Below, piece by piece: positions 8,097-15,659 of a DNA stretch of 64,000 nt. The DNA is from Halobellus litoreus. Its GTDB lineage: Archaea; Halobacteriota; Halobacteria; Halobacteriales; Haloferacaceae. The notes under the pieces were generated by a model. It saw only the letters and a list, made by a program, of their open reading frames with translations. It did no database searches and was not told the DNA's origin. The translations under genes were made by a program, and so were the position numbers. The stretch's first letter is position 1, and the number at the start of each line of letters is the position of its first letter. The stretch covers positions 248,001 to 312,000 of the forward strand of contig NZ_JANHAW010000002.1 of the NCBI RefSeq assembly GCF_024464595.1, in the 5' to 3' direction.

Positions 8097-8933
8097 GTGA
8101 CTCCGCTCCCGCTTCTCGATGACGTCGCGGCCGCCGCCCCGCTCTCCGCGGTCGACGTCGGCGCCCTCGCCGCGTCGAACGTTGAGGCGGGCGTCTTTCT
8201 GATCATCGGCGCGCTCGGGGGCGCGCACTGTCTGGGAATGTGCGGGCCGCTGGTGAGCGTCTACGCCGACCGTCTCGAGGCGACCGAGGAGCGCGACGTC
8301 GGACTGTCGCTCCGCCAGGTCAGACAACACGCCCTGTTCAACCTCGGGCGCGCCGGCGGCTACGCGATCGTCGGTGCCGCGCTCGCACTCGTGGGCGCGG
8401 TCACCGTGGGTGCGGTCGATGCGGTCGTCGCCTTCGGCAACAGCATCAGGGCGGCGACCGGCATCCTCGTCGGGAGTCTGATTATGGTGACGGGCGTCTC
8501 GTACCTCCGCGGGGGGACGGGCGGGACGGTTCGCCTCCCCGGACGGCTCTCGGCCGTGTTCACCCGAGTTAGCACCGCGCTCACCAGCCGCGTCGACGCT
8601 CTCGTCGGCGACGTCCGAATCGCCGGGCTCGGCTTCGGACACGCCTTTCTCCCGTGTCCGATCACCTTCCCCGCCTACCTGTACGCGTTCGTGATCGGTG
8701 ATCCGATCCGCGCGGCGTTCCTGCTGTCGCTCCTGGGGCTGGGCACCTTCCCGACGCTGTTCGTCTACGGGACGGCGCTCGGGTCGCTGTCGGCGGGGCG
8801 TCGCCGGTCGCTGCACCGCGTTCTCGGCGCGGCGTTTCTGCTCCTGGGGTATCTGCCCCTGGCGCACGGACTGATGCTCGTCGGGATCCACATCCCCCAT
8901 CCGATGGTCCCGATCTACCAGCCGCTGGGGTAA
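8097..8933 (+). CDS. TauE/SafE (DsbD-like) family membrane protein, oxidase/copper associated
   Basis: This 278-aa protein has six or seven helices. The first carries GGAHCLGMCGPLVSVY, the H-C-x-G-M-C-G-P motif of the COG2836 branch of the sulfite exporter TauE/SafE superfamily. That branch is commonly encoded next to copper P-ATPases and cytochrome oxidase genes and is thought to help copper delivery. A related Pro-Cys step occurs later (FLPCPITFPAY). Translation must start at GTG 8097, 6 nt after the previous gene. The P-ATPase gene follows, so the context supports a role in oxidase copper supply, though substrate and direction are unproven. Confidence 0.85.
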   Translation: MTPLPLLDDVAAAAPLSAVDVGALAASNVEAGVFLIIGALGGAHCLGMCGPLVSVYADRLEATEERDVGLSLRQVRQHALFNLGRAGGYAIVGAALALVGAVTVGAVDAVVAFGNSIRAATGILVGSLIMVTGVSYLRGGTGGTVRLPGRLSAVFTRVSTALTSRVDALVGDVRIAGLGFGHAFLPCPITFPAYLYAFVIGDPIRAAFLLSLLGLGTFPTLFVYGTALGSLSAGRRRSLHRVLGAAFLLLGYLPLAHGLMLVGIHIPHPMVPIYQPLG

Positions 8934-9046
8934 CACTATGACGCTCGGCGTAGACGGTCCCGTGGGGCAGGGCGCGTTCGCCGGAGGACGCGTCCGGACG
9001 ACGCCGAGATCGCGCCGGTGCGCGCGATCGAGCCCAGGGATCACAC

Positions 9047-9051
9047 AGGAG
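9047..9051 (+). promoter_or_regulatory. Shine-Dalgarno site for the P-type ATPase
   Basis: AGGAG lies 5 nt before the ATG at 9057 and matches the haloarchaeal anti-SD. This internal operon gene appears to use an SD-led start, which decides between 9018 (GTG), 9057 and 9096. Confidence 0.55.
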
Positions 9052-9056
9052 CGGGA

Positions 9057-11705
9057 ATGGGACACCGAGGACACGCGGCCTGCGGGTGCGCATCGATGAC
9101 CGCAGAGAGCGGCGACACCGAGACCTGTTCGCTCTGCGACCTGCCGACGCCGGACCCGCCCGTGAGCGACGACGGCGTCGACGGGACGTACTGCTGTCGC
9201 GGGTGCCTAGAGGTGTCGCGCGCGCTCGGCGGTCCCGACGCAGTCGACGACGCCGACGTCGAGACCGAACTGGGTTCGGAGAGTGGCGACGGCGACAGCG
9301 CGGGCGACGGCGACGAACCGCCGGACGACGCCGAACAGACGTACCTCTCGGTCGACGGGATGCACTGTGCGACCTGCGAGACGTTCATCGAATCCACCGC
9401 GGCGAACGACGACGGCGTCTACGCCGCCGAGGCGTCGTATGCCACGGATATGCTTTCGGTCACGTACGATCCCGAACGGACCGACGTCGACGAACTCGGC
9501 TCGCACCTCGGCCGGTACGGCTACGACGTCGACGACCCGGAGGCGACGCGAGAGGACGACCGGGCGGGCCTGGCGACGTTCCTCATCGGCGGCGGCGTCT
9601 TCGGGATGATGGTGATGGTCTGGTACGCCGTCTTCCTGTATCCGACCTATCTCGGCTTCGAGCCGATGGTGGACCTCGGGGGCTTCGACGGCCTCTACGT
9701 CCTCGGGAACGTCTGGGTGATGTCCTCGATCGTGCTGTTTTACACCGGCTACCCGCTGCTCCGCGGGGCGTACGTCAGCCTCCGCGCGGGCCAGCCGAAT
9801 ATGGATCTCCTCGTCGCGCTCGCGGCCGTCTCGGCGTACGTCTTCAGCGTCGGTTCGATGATCGCCGGACGGACGCACGTCTACTTCGACGTCAGCGTCG
9901 CCATCGTGCTCGTGGTCACGGTCGGCAACTACTACGAGGACCGAATCAAGCGCGGCGCGGCGAGTCGGCTGACGGACCTGACGAGCGCCCGGGTCGAGGA
10001 CGCGACGCGACTCGCGGCGGACGGCTCGACCGAGACGGTCTCCGTCGAGGACTTGTCGCCAGGCGACCGGGTGCTCGTCAGGCCGGGCGAGCGGATTCCC
10101 GTCGACGGCGTCGTCGTCGACGGGAGCGCGGCCGTCGATGAGTCGCTCGTCACGGGCGAGTCGCTCCCGGACCGCCGATCCCCCGGCGACGAGGTCCTCG
10201 GCGGCACCGTCGTCACCGACGACCCGATCACCGTCGAGGTGGGAGATTCCGCGGCGAGCACGCTCGATCGGCTCGTCGAGCGCCTCTGGCAGATCCAATC
10301 CTCACGGTCCGGGGCCCAGCGGCTCGCGGACAAACTCGCGACGGTGTTCGTCCCGCTCGTCCTCACGCTCGCGGTGCTCACCACTGTCGGCTTCCTCGCG
10401 ACCGGCGCGCCCCTCGCCCAGTCGATTCTGACGGGGCTCACGGTGCTCGTCGTCTCGTGTCCCTGCGCGCTGGGGCTCGCGACGCCGCTCGCCGTCGCCG
10501 CGGGCGTCCGCGACGCCGCCGATTCGGGGATCGTCGTCGGTTCCGACGCGGTCTTCGAGGACGCTCCCGACGCCGACGTCGTAGTCTTCGACAAGACCGG
10601 GACGCTGACCGACGGTCGAATGCAGGTCGTCGACGTGGTCACGGGCGGGGCCAACGGGTCGAAGCCCTCGCCGTCGGCCGGCGCTGCGCCCGACGGCGGA
10701 CAGGTCGCTGGCGGCGTTGGCGTCGACGACGGCCGTTTCGTCGGAACCGTCGCTCACGACGACGGGGACGGTGCGGTCGCGCTCGAACTCGCCGCGGCGG
10801 TCGAGCGATACGACTCGCACCCGATCGCCGCGGCCGTCGTCGACGCCGCTCCCGGGGCGCTTCCCGAGGTGAGCGACGCCGAGACGCACCCGAAGGGCGT
10901 GACTGGAGACGTCGATCTGACTGACTACGGCGGTCCGGCGGCGGACGTCGACGGCGAGCGGCAGATCGTCGTCGGGCACCCCGAACTCCTCAAATCGCAC
11001 GGGCTATCGATCCCTGCGGGGCTCGCGTCGTCGTCGGCCGAGGTCCGCGACGGCGGGGGCGTCCCGACGTTCGTCGGTTGGGACGGACGCGCACGCGCCC
11101 TCGTCGCCGTCGGCGACGCCCCGCGGACGGAGTGGGACGCCGTCGTCGCCGACCTCGGGGAAGAGCGGGATATCGTCGTGCTCACGGGCGACGACGAGCG
11201 GGCGACGGCGCGGTTCCGACGCCACGACGCCGTCGACGAGGTGTTCGCCGGCGTGCCGCCGGACGCGAAGGCCGAGACGGTTCGGCGGCTCCGCTCTCGC
11301 GGCACCGTCGCGATGGTCGGGGACGGTTCGAACGACGCGCCGGCGCTCGCGACGGCGGACGTGGGGATCGCGCTCGGCTCCGGCACCGACCTCGCCGGCA
11401 GCGCGGCCGACGCCGTGATCGTCGACCGCGGCCTCGACGCGGTCCCCGACGTGTTCGCCGTCGCCGGCGGGACCCATCGTCGCATTCGGGAGAACCTCGG
11501 GTGGGCGTTCGTGTACAACCTGGTCGCCGTCCCGCTGGCGATCGCCGGCGTGCTCAACCCGCTCTTGGCCGCGGTTGCGATGGGCGCGAGCAGCCTCCTC
11601 GTCGTGGCCAACTCCTCGCGGTCGATCGTCCGCCCGCCAGCCGAGGCGGACGGCGAACCGAGAGCTACAAATTCCGAGGGCGACACGGACACGTATCCCC
11701 GATGA
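9057..11705 (+). CDS. Heavy-metal P-type ATPase (copper type, CcoI/FixI-like)
   Basis: This 882-aa ATP-driven metal pump has, in order: a His/Cys-rich start (GHRGHAACGC); a metal-binding domain with CSLC and CCRGC as in CcoI/FixI-type ATPases; an acidic linker; an HMA domain with the MHCATCE site; and eight transmembrane helices including the SCPCAL transport site (about residue 467). The catalytic DKTGT aspartate is near residue 511, SHP near 585 and GDGSNDAP near 755. The extra N-terminal domain and the neighbourhood of an oxidase operon point to the subgroup that exports copper for cytochrome oxidase assembly rather than for detoxification. The start at 9057 is chosen for its SD site; 9096 is possible. 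Metal specificity is inferred from CPC. Confidence 0.93.
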   Translation: MGHRGHAACGCASMTAESGDTETCSLCDLPTPDPPVSDDGVDGTYCCRGCLEVSRALGGPDAVDDADVETELGSESGDGDSAGDGDEPPDDAEQTYLSVDGMHCATCETFIESTAANDDGVYAAEASYATDMLSVTYDPERTDVDELGSHLGRYGYDVDDPEATREDDRAGLATFLIGGGVFGMMVMVWYAVFLYPTYLGFEPMVDLGGFDGLYVLGNVWVMSSIVLFYTGYPLLRGAYVSLRAGQPNMDLLVALAAVSAYVFSVGSMIAGRTHVYFDVSVAIVLVVTVGNYYEDRIKRGAASRLTDLTSARVEDATRLAADGSTETVSVEDLSPGDRVLVRPGERIPVDGVVVDGSAAVDESLVTGESLPDRRSPGDEVLGGTVVTDDPITVEVGDSAASTLDRLVERLWQIQSSRSGAQRLADKLATVFVPLVLTLAVLTTVGFLATGAPLAQSILTGLTVLVVSCPCALGLATPLAVAAGVRDAADSGIVVGSDAVFEDAPDADVVVFDKTGTLTDGRMQVVDVVTGGANGSKPSPSAGAAPDGGQVAGGVGVDDGRFVGTVAHDDGDGAVALELAAAVERYDSHPIAAAVVDAAPGALPEVSDAETHPKGVTGDVDLTDYGGPAADVDGERQIVVGHPELLKSHGLSIPAGLASSSAEVRDGGGVPTFVGWDGRARALVAVGDAPRTEWDAVVADLGEERDIVVLTGDDERATARFRRHDAVDEVFAGVPPDAKAETVRRLRSRGTVAMVGDGSNDAPALATADVGIALGSGTDLAGSAADAVIVDRGLDAVPDVFAVAGGTHRRIRENLGWAFVYNLVAVPLAIAGVLNPLLAAVAMGASSLLVVANSSRSIVRPPAEADGEPRATNSEGDTDTYPR

Positions 11706-12097
11706 ACGACGAGCAGGGTCCGGTCGACGGTGCGGACCGTCGAGCCGGCGCCGAAGATCGTTCAGTCGACGTCGAGAACCGCTTCGGACGCGATGAGAGC
11801 GACGCGGACTCCGCGGACCCCTACGACGTGGACCTCCCCGCGGGGTGGACGGCTCGCTGCAGCGACCGGACGACGGTGTACGAAAACGACGCGGGAGACC
11901 ACCGCGTCCGCGTCGTCGAGTTCTCGAAGGGGCTGTCGCTGTACTGGTGGGTCGACGTTTTCGACCGCGACGACGGCGAGTGGCGGCGGCGGGAGGTCGG
12001 CCTCGGTGACAGTTACACCGATCCCGACCGGGCGGCCGCCGAAGTCGAAGCCTATCTGAGTGCCGTCGCCGGCGGGGCAGCCGCCGGTTCGGGGTGA
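11702..12097 (+). CDS. Hypothetical acidic protein coupled to the P-ATPase gene
   Basis: The 131-aa protein begins with about 40 acidic, disordered residues, followed by a compact domain (PAGWTARCSDRTTVYENDAG onward) rich in Trp and Tyr (LYWWVDVFDRD) and a C-terminal helix. Its ATG overlaps the TGA of the ATPase (ATGA), so the two are co-translated. No metal-binding pattern stands out: there is a single Cys in the folded part. Function unknown. Confidence 0.65.
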   Translation: MNDEQGPVDGADRRAGAEDRSVDVENRFGRDESDADSADPYDVDLPAGWTARCSDRTTVYENDAGDHRVRVVEFSKGLSLYWWVDVFDRDDGEWRRREVGLGDSYTDPDRAAAEVEAYLSAVAGGAAAGSG

Positions 12098-12160
12098 CCG
12101 TCCGGGGCCCACCGCCACCGATGGCCGGATTTTTTCTCGCCGCCTCCCGAATCCACGGGT

Positions 12161-13015
12161 ATGAGCCAACACCCGTCCGTCGAACTCGGACGAATCCTGG
12201 TCCCGACCGACGGCAGCCAGAGCGCGGATGCGGCGCTCGATCACGCGATCTCACTCGCGGCGGCGGCGGACGCTGAGATTCACCTGCTGTCGGTGGTGAA
12301 CCCGTACGTCCTCTCGACCGTGACCGAACGGAAGGAGGTCGAAGCGGAATTCGAAGCAGTCGTCGAAGACGCGGCGACACGGGTGCGCGAGGCGGGCGTC
12401 GACGTCCGGACGACCGTGGAAGCGGGCTTCCCGCACGAGGAGATCCTCAATGCCGTCGAGGACGGCGGTATCGACCTCGTCGCGATGGGCACCCACGGTC
12501 GGAGCGGGCTCCAGCGGTACGTCATCGGCAGTGTCGCCGAGAAGACCGTCCGACTCTCGCCGGTCCCGGTCCTCACCGTGAGGACCGACGCGACCGGTAC
12601 CCGCCCCTACGACGACGTCGTCGTGCCGACGGACGGAAGCGACGCCGCCGCACCCGCCGAACGCTGGGGCGTGGACCTGGCGGGCCAGTCCGACGCCGTC
12701 GTTCACGCGCTGTCTGTCGTCCCGAAGGCTCGCATTCGGTCGAGCGAGACGGTCGACGCCCAAGAGGAAGCGGCCCGGAAGGCGGTCGACCGGGTCGTCG
12801 CGCTGGGCGACTCGGCGGGCGTCCGGGTCTCCGACACGATCGAGCACGGCGTCCCGCATCGAGTCATCCTCGACTATTGCGAGGATACCGACGCCGATCT
12901 CGTGGTGCTCGGCACGCACGGGCGAACCGGCGTCGAACGGTTCGTTCTGGGCAGCGTCGCGGAGAAGGTCGTCCGCCTCTCCGAGACGCCGGTGCTCGTC
13001 GTCCCCGCCCGGTGA
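12161..13015 (+). CDS. Tandem universal stress protein
   Basis: This 284-aa protein contains two full UspA domains (about residues 7-143 and 148-284). Each ends with the nucleotide-binding signature: GTHGRSGLQRYVIGS in the first and GTHGRTGVERFVLGS in the second, both of the ATP-binding G2xG9xG(S/T) type. It is cytoplasmic, with no signal or membrane segment. The gene stands alone after the metal-pump operon, with a T-rich stretch about 28 nt upstream of the ATG. Its specific role cannot be told from sequence. Confidence 0.92.
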   Translation: MSQHPSVELGRILVPTDGSQSADAALDHAISLAAAADAEIHLLSVVNPYVLSTVTERKEVEAEFEAVVEDAATRVREAGVDVRTTVEAGFPHEEILNAVEDGGIDLVAMGTHGRSGLQRYVIGSVAEKTVRLSPVPVLTVRTDATGTRPYDDVVVPTDGSDAAAPAERWGVDLAGQSDAVVHALSVVPKARIRSSETVDAQEEAARKAVDRVVALGDSAGVRVSDTIEHGVPHRVILDYCEDTDADLVVLGTHGRTGVERFVLGSVAEKVVRLSETPVLVVPAR

Positions 13016-13108
13016 GACGCGTTTGGGACGGACGCGTCCGACTCTCGCACCGCGCCGCCCCCGGAACGGAAACGTCACGCTTACTCCCGTCGCTCGCCAG
13101 GCCCGGGT

Positions 13109-14101
13109 ATGGGAGTCCCCTGCGTCCGCGTCCCGACCGACGAGGGCGAAGCGACCCGCACGACGCTGGCGGATCGCGACCTCGTCGACCGCGAGCACGA
13201 GATCACGGTCGAGTCCGGCGACCTCTACATTCCGATCGTCGACCCGGCGGCGGTCCCGAGCGAGTACGTGATCGTCGAGCGCGACGCCCCCGCCAGGGAG
13301 ACGCAGACGGCACCCGCGGACGTACTCGGGTTCGAGCCCTCCTACGAGCGACTCGGCGACGTGGTGATCCTCGACGAGGACGACGCCGAGCGAGCGCGCC
13401 GGATCGCCGACGCCATCGTCGAGTCGGACCTCCGAGCGCGAACGGTGGTCAACCGGGCCTCGAAGGTGAAGGGCGAACTCAGGGTGCGCGAGTGGGACGT
13501 GCTGATCGGGGAGTCGACGGAGACGGTCCACCGAGAGTACGGCCACGAGTTCGCGCTCGACATCGCCGAGGTGTACTTCTCGCCGCGGCTCGCGACCGAG
13601 CGCCACCGCGTGATCTCGCAGGTCGAGACCGGCGAACGCGTGATCGATATGTTCGCCGGCGTCGGACCCTTTGCCGTCCCGATGGCCGGCCGCGGCGCGG
13701 CGGTCGTCGGCTGCGACCTCAACCCGGTTGCCGTGGCGTACCTCCGGGAGAACGCCCGACGGAACGGCGTCGAAGACCGCGTGACGGCAGTCGAGGGCGA
13801 CGTGCGAGACCTCGTGGGCGAGTACGCCGGCTGGGCTGACCGGCTGGTGATGAACCTCCCGCACAGCGCCGGCGACTTCCTCGACACGGCCGTCGAACTC
13901 GCTGGCCAGGAGTGCGTCCTCCACTACTACGACATTCAGCACGAAGACGACCCGTTCGGCCCCGGCGAGCGGGCCATTCGCGAGGCCGTCGCCGACGCCG
14001 ACGCGGACTACGACGTCGCCGTCGAGACCGAGCGCGTCGTGCGTTCGTACGCCCCGCACGAGTACAACGTCTGTCTCGACGTCCGTCTGACCGAACGCTG
14101 A
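13109..14101 (+). CDS. trm5: tRNA (guanine37-N1)-methyltransferase, Trm5 family
   Basis: Trm5 methylates G37 next to the anticodon using SAM, which prevents frameshifting; in archaea it also provides the m1G37 precursor of wyosine. The 330-aa protein has an N-terminal region resembling the Trm5 D1/D2 parts, then EVYFSPRLATER, the SAM-binding loop DMFAGVGPFAVPMA and catalytic-region motif NLPHSA. The last usually reads NLPxxA in this family. It is followed 55 nt later by tRNA-Thr. Which Trm5 subtype (a, b or c) it is cannot be settled. Confidence 0.9.
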   Translation: MGVPCVRVPTDEGEATRTTLADRDLVDREHEITVESGDLYIPIVDPAAVPSEYVIVERDAPARETQTAPADVLGFEPSYERLGDVVILDEDDAERARRIADAIVESDLRARTVVNRASKVKGELRVREWDVLIGESTETVHREYGHEFALDIAEVYFSPRLATERHRVISQVETGERVIDMFAGVGPFAVPMAGRGAAVVGCDLNPVAVAYLRENARRNGVEDRVTAVEGDVRDLVGEYAGWADRLVMNLPHSAGDFLDTAVELAGQECVLHYYDIQHEDDPFGPGERAIREAVADADADYDVAVETERVVRSYAPHEYNVCLDVRLTER

Positions 14102-14156
14102 TTCGGAAGCCTTTTCTTACTCATCGCAGTACGAACGAGTGCGTCTCGACGACCGC

Positions 14157-14229
14157 GCCGGGGTAGCTCAGCTGGCAGAGCGATTCCTTCGTAAGGAATA
14201 GGTCGAGGGTTCAAATCCCTCCTCCGGCT
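14157..14229 (+). tRNA. tRNA-Thr (anticodon CGT)
   Basis: The cloverleaf is complete. The acceptor stem is GCCGGGG/CTCCGGC (14157-14163 with 14222-14228, one G-U pair). The D arm is GCTC/GAGC, the anticodon stem ATTCC/GGAAT with loop TTCGTAA (anticodon CGT at 14190-14192, reading ACG), and the T arm GAGGG TTCAAAT CCCTC. Position 73 is T (U), as expected for haloarchaeal tRNA-Thr. There is no encoded CCA and no intron. The ttttctta run upstream (14113-14120) may be the promoter. The AT-richer segment starting soon after the 3' end makes this a candidate integration site. Confidence 0.97.
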
Positions 14230-14417
14230 TTGAACCGGAAAATTAAATCCGGGCGTATTCTTCCGATTTTCTGAAACGTTCAACTACTGGGTCCACCCGA
14301 CTATTGACCGTCCCGCTGGCGATTCGTGGGTGTCGCACGGTGTGGTGACTTCCCGTTCCACGTCCGGCGGGACGCGGTGGTGGTTCAACGCGAGCGGCGA
14401 GGGCGTCTACCGCCGCA
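14230..14417. other. Intergenic region after the tRNA with a possible hairpin
   Basis: No gene is seen. A short hairpin (CCGGA/TCCGG) and a T-rich run directly follow the tRNA and could end its transcript. A longer inverted repeat, GTCCCGCTGG (14310-14319) with CCGGCGGGAC (14364-14373), encloses 44 nt; its role is unknown. Confidence 0.4.
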
Positions 14418-15188
14418 CTATTCGTCGTCGGACTGTGGGGCAACCTCGGCGCGGTAGGCCGCTTTAGCGATTCGCTTCACTGCTTCGTACTGGTTGACTT
14501 CCTCTCCGTCGCTAATTCGACGGGGAAGTTCCCTGATTTCACGAACTGTTTCCTCACGCATATCACGGCTAATCCTTCCCAACGCTACGACCCCTAGAAC
14601 GACGATCATAACGGCTGTTTGGCCGAGAATCCAGTAATTCCACGCCCACATATTCTTCAACCGCGTCCTGTCTTTCGTTCCGGGGTCAGTGAACGCAAGC
14701 AGGTCCATCACAGCAACGCGGAGGCTCACAGCAGCAACCAGAACCCCTGCTAGAAGCAGGAATAGCAGGCTCAACCCTGCCGACAGAATCTGACCAACCG
14801 GAACGAAAGCCAGCGGAACGGCGATAGCTGCGAGACACAGGCTGGCAATTGTTTCACCCTTGTTGAGGGTTTCTTCGTGATCTTGAGCAACCGCGTTGAT
14901 AGCCAAATGCCATTGACCCCAACTACCGTATTCCGGCCTTTGAGGCGATTTGTAATCTTCCACGACCAGATGAAAATCTCCAAGAATTTCCTCACGGACC
15001 TTTTCTGCCTCTTTCGGGTCAATAACCCGTCTAATCAGGCCGATATACGCAATACCGACTCCCTCGGTTTTCGCCCCCAGTTTCCCCAGATACTTCGAGA
15101 CTTGCGACAACGTAGCAAGAAAAAGACTGATTCCGATAATTCTCGCACCGCTGGCGTATCGCTTCAGCGTAGCGACGCGACCTCTCAT
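14418..15188 (-). CDS. Unknown four-helix membrane protein, probably acquired
   Basis: This 256-aa protein has a hydrophobic segment near residues 16-35, a hairpin of helices at about 112-165 and another helix at about 188-210, with basic and acidic soluble parts. No family is recognised. Base composition is clearly AT-richer than neighbouring genes, and codons such as AAA, AAT and TCT, rare elsewhere here, are common. The protein is also less acidic than typical haloarchaeal ones. Its place directly after a tRNA gene suggests it arrived with an integrated element, but no integrase is present in the window. Confidence 0.65.
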   Translation of the reverse strand: MRGRVATLKRYASGARIIGISLFLATLSQVSKYLGKLGAKTEGVGIAYIGLIRRVIDPKEAEKVREEILGDFHLVVEDYKSPQRPEYGSWGQWHLAINAVAQDHEETLNKGETIASLCLAAIAVPLAFVPVGQILSAGLSLLFLLLAGVLVAAVSLRVAVMDLLAFTDPGTKDRTRLKNMWAWNYWILGQTAVMIVVLGVVALGRISRDMREETVREIRELPRRISDGEEVNQYEAVKRIAKAAYRAEVAPQSDDE

Positions 15189-15659
15189 AACCAGCTATTT
15201 TCAACTTGTCATCATAGTTCTCCCGCTCTAAGCGCAATTACGCCGAGATTCTTATACCGCACCAAATCACATTATACTACTTCTGAACGAATCTAATCTG
15301 CTGCATAGAAAATATAAGAGAAGTAATCTGCGACTTTTCACCCGTGAGTCTCGCCTATGTGGACCAAGCAACCGCTGGCGGCGCTCGCGGTCTGGCACAT
15401 TGACGTTGGGCACCTTCGAACGGCGCATCGCGGCGACGGACGCAGACGATCTTCGCGTGGACACGCTGAGTCCGGCGAGGCGGCGTGGTGACATCCACAG
15501 CGAAGGCCTATGCTGGGGAAATCCTGAAAACCAACCGAATTGACGAGTATCTGGGCCAGAATTCCGACCAGTAGCGCCGGAGAAATTCGACGTTCAGTTT
15601 CTTTTGATGGAACGACGGGGTTACTCCGATTCCGCACCCTCCACGTCCGCTCCGGACAA
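15189..15659. other. AT-rich non-coding segment, possibly decayed genes
   Basis: The first 150 bases are AT-rich and carry the likely minus-strand promoter for the unknown membrane protein. From about 15,345 the composition returns to GC-rich, but every frame is broken. Short plus-strand stretches ending near 15,572 (for example AKAYAGEILKTNRIDEYLGQ) look protein-like but lack a start and are interrupted by stops. This may be gene debris from an insertion; nothing functional is claimed. Confidence 0.35.

Noticed and set aside
14205..14229. tRNA 3' end as an att site with a downstream copy
   Set aside because: I searched the following AT-rich segment and beyond by eye and found no second copy; kept only as a possibility.
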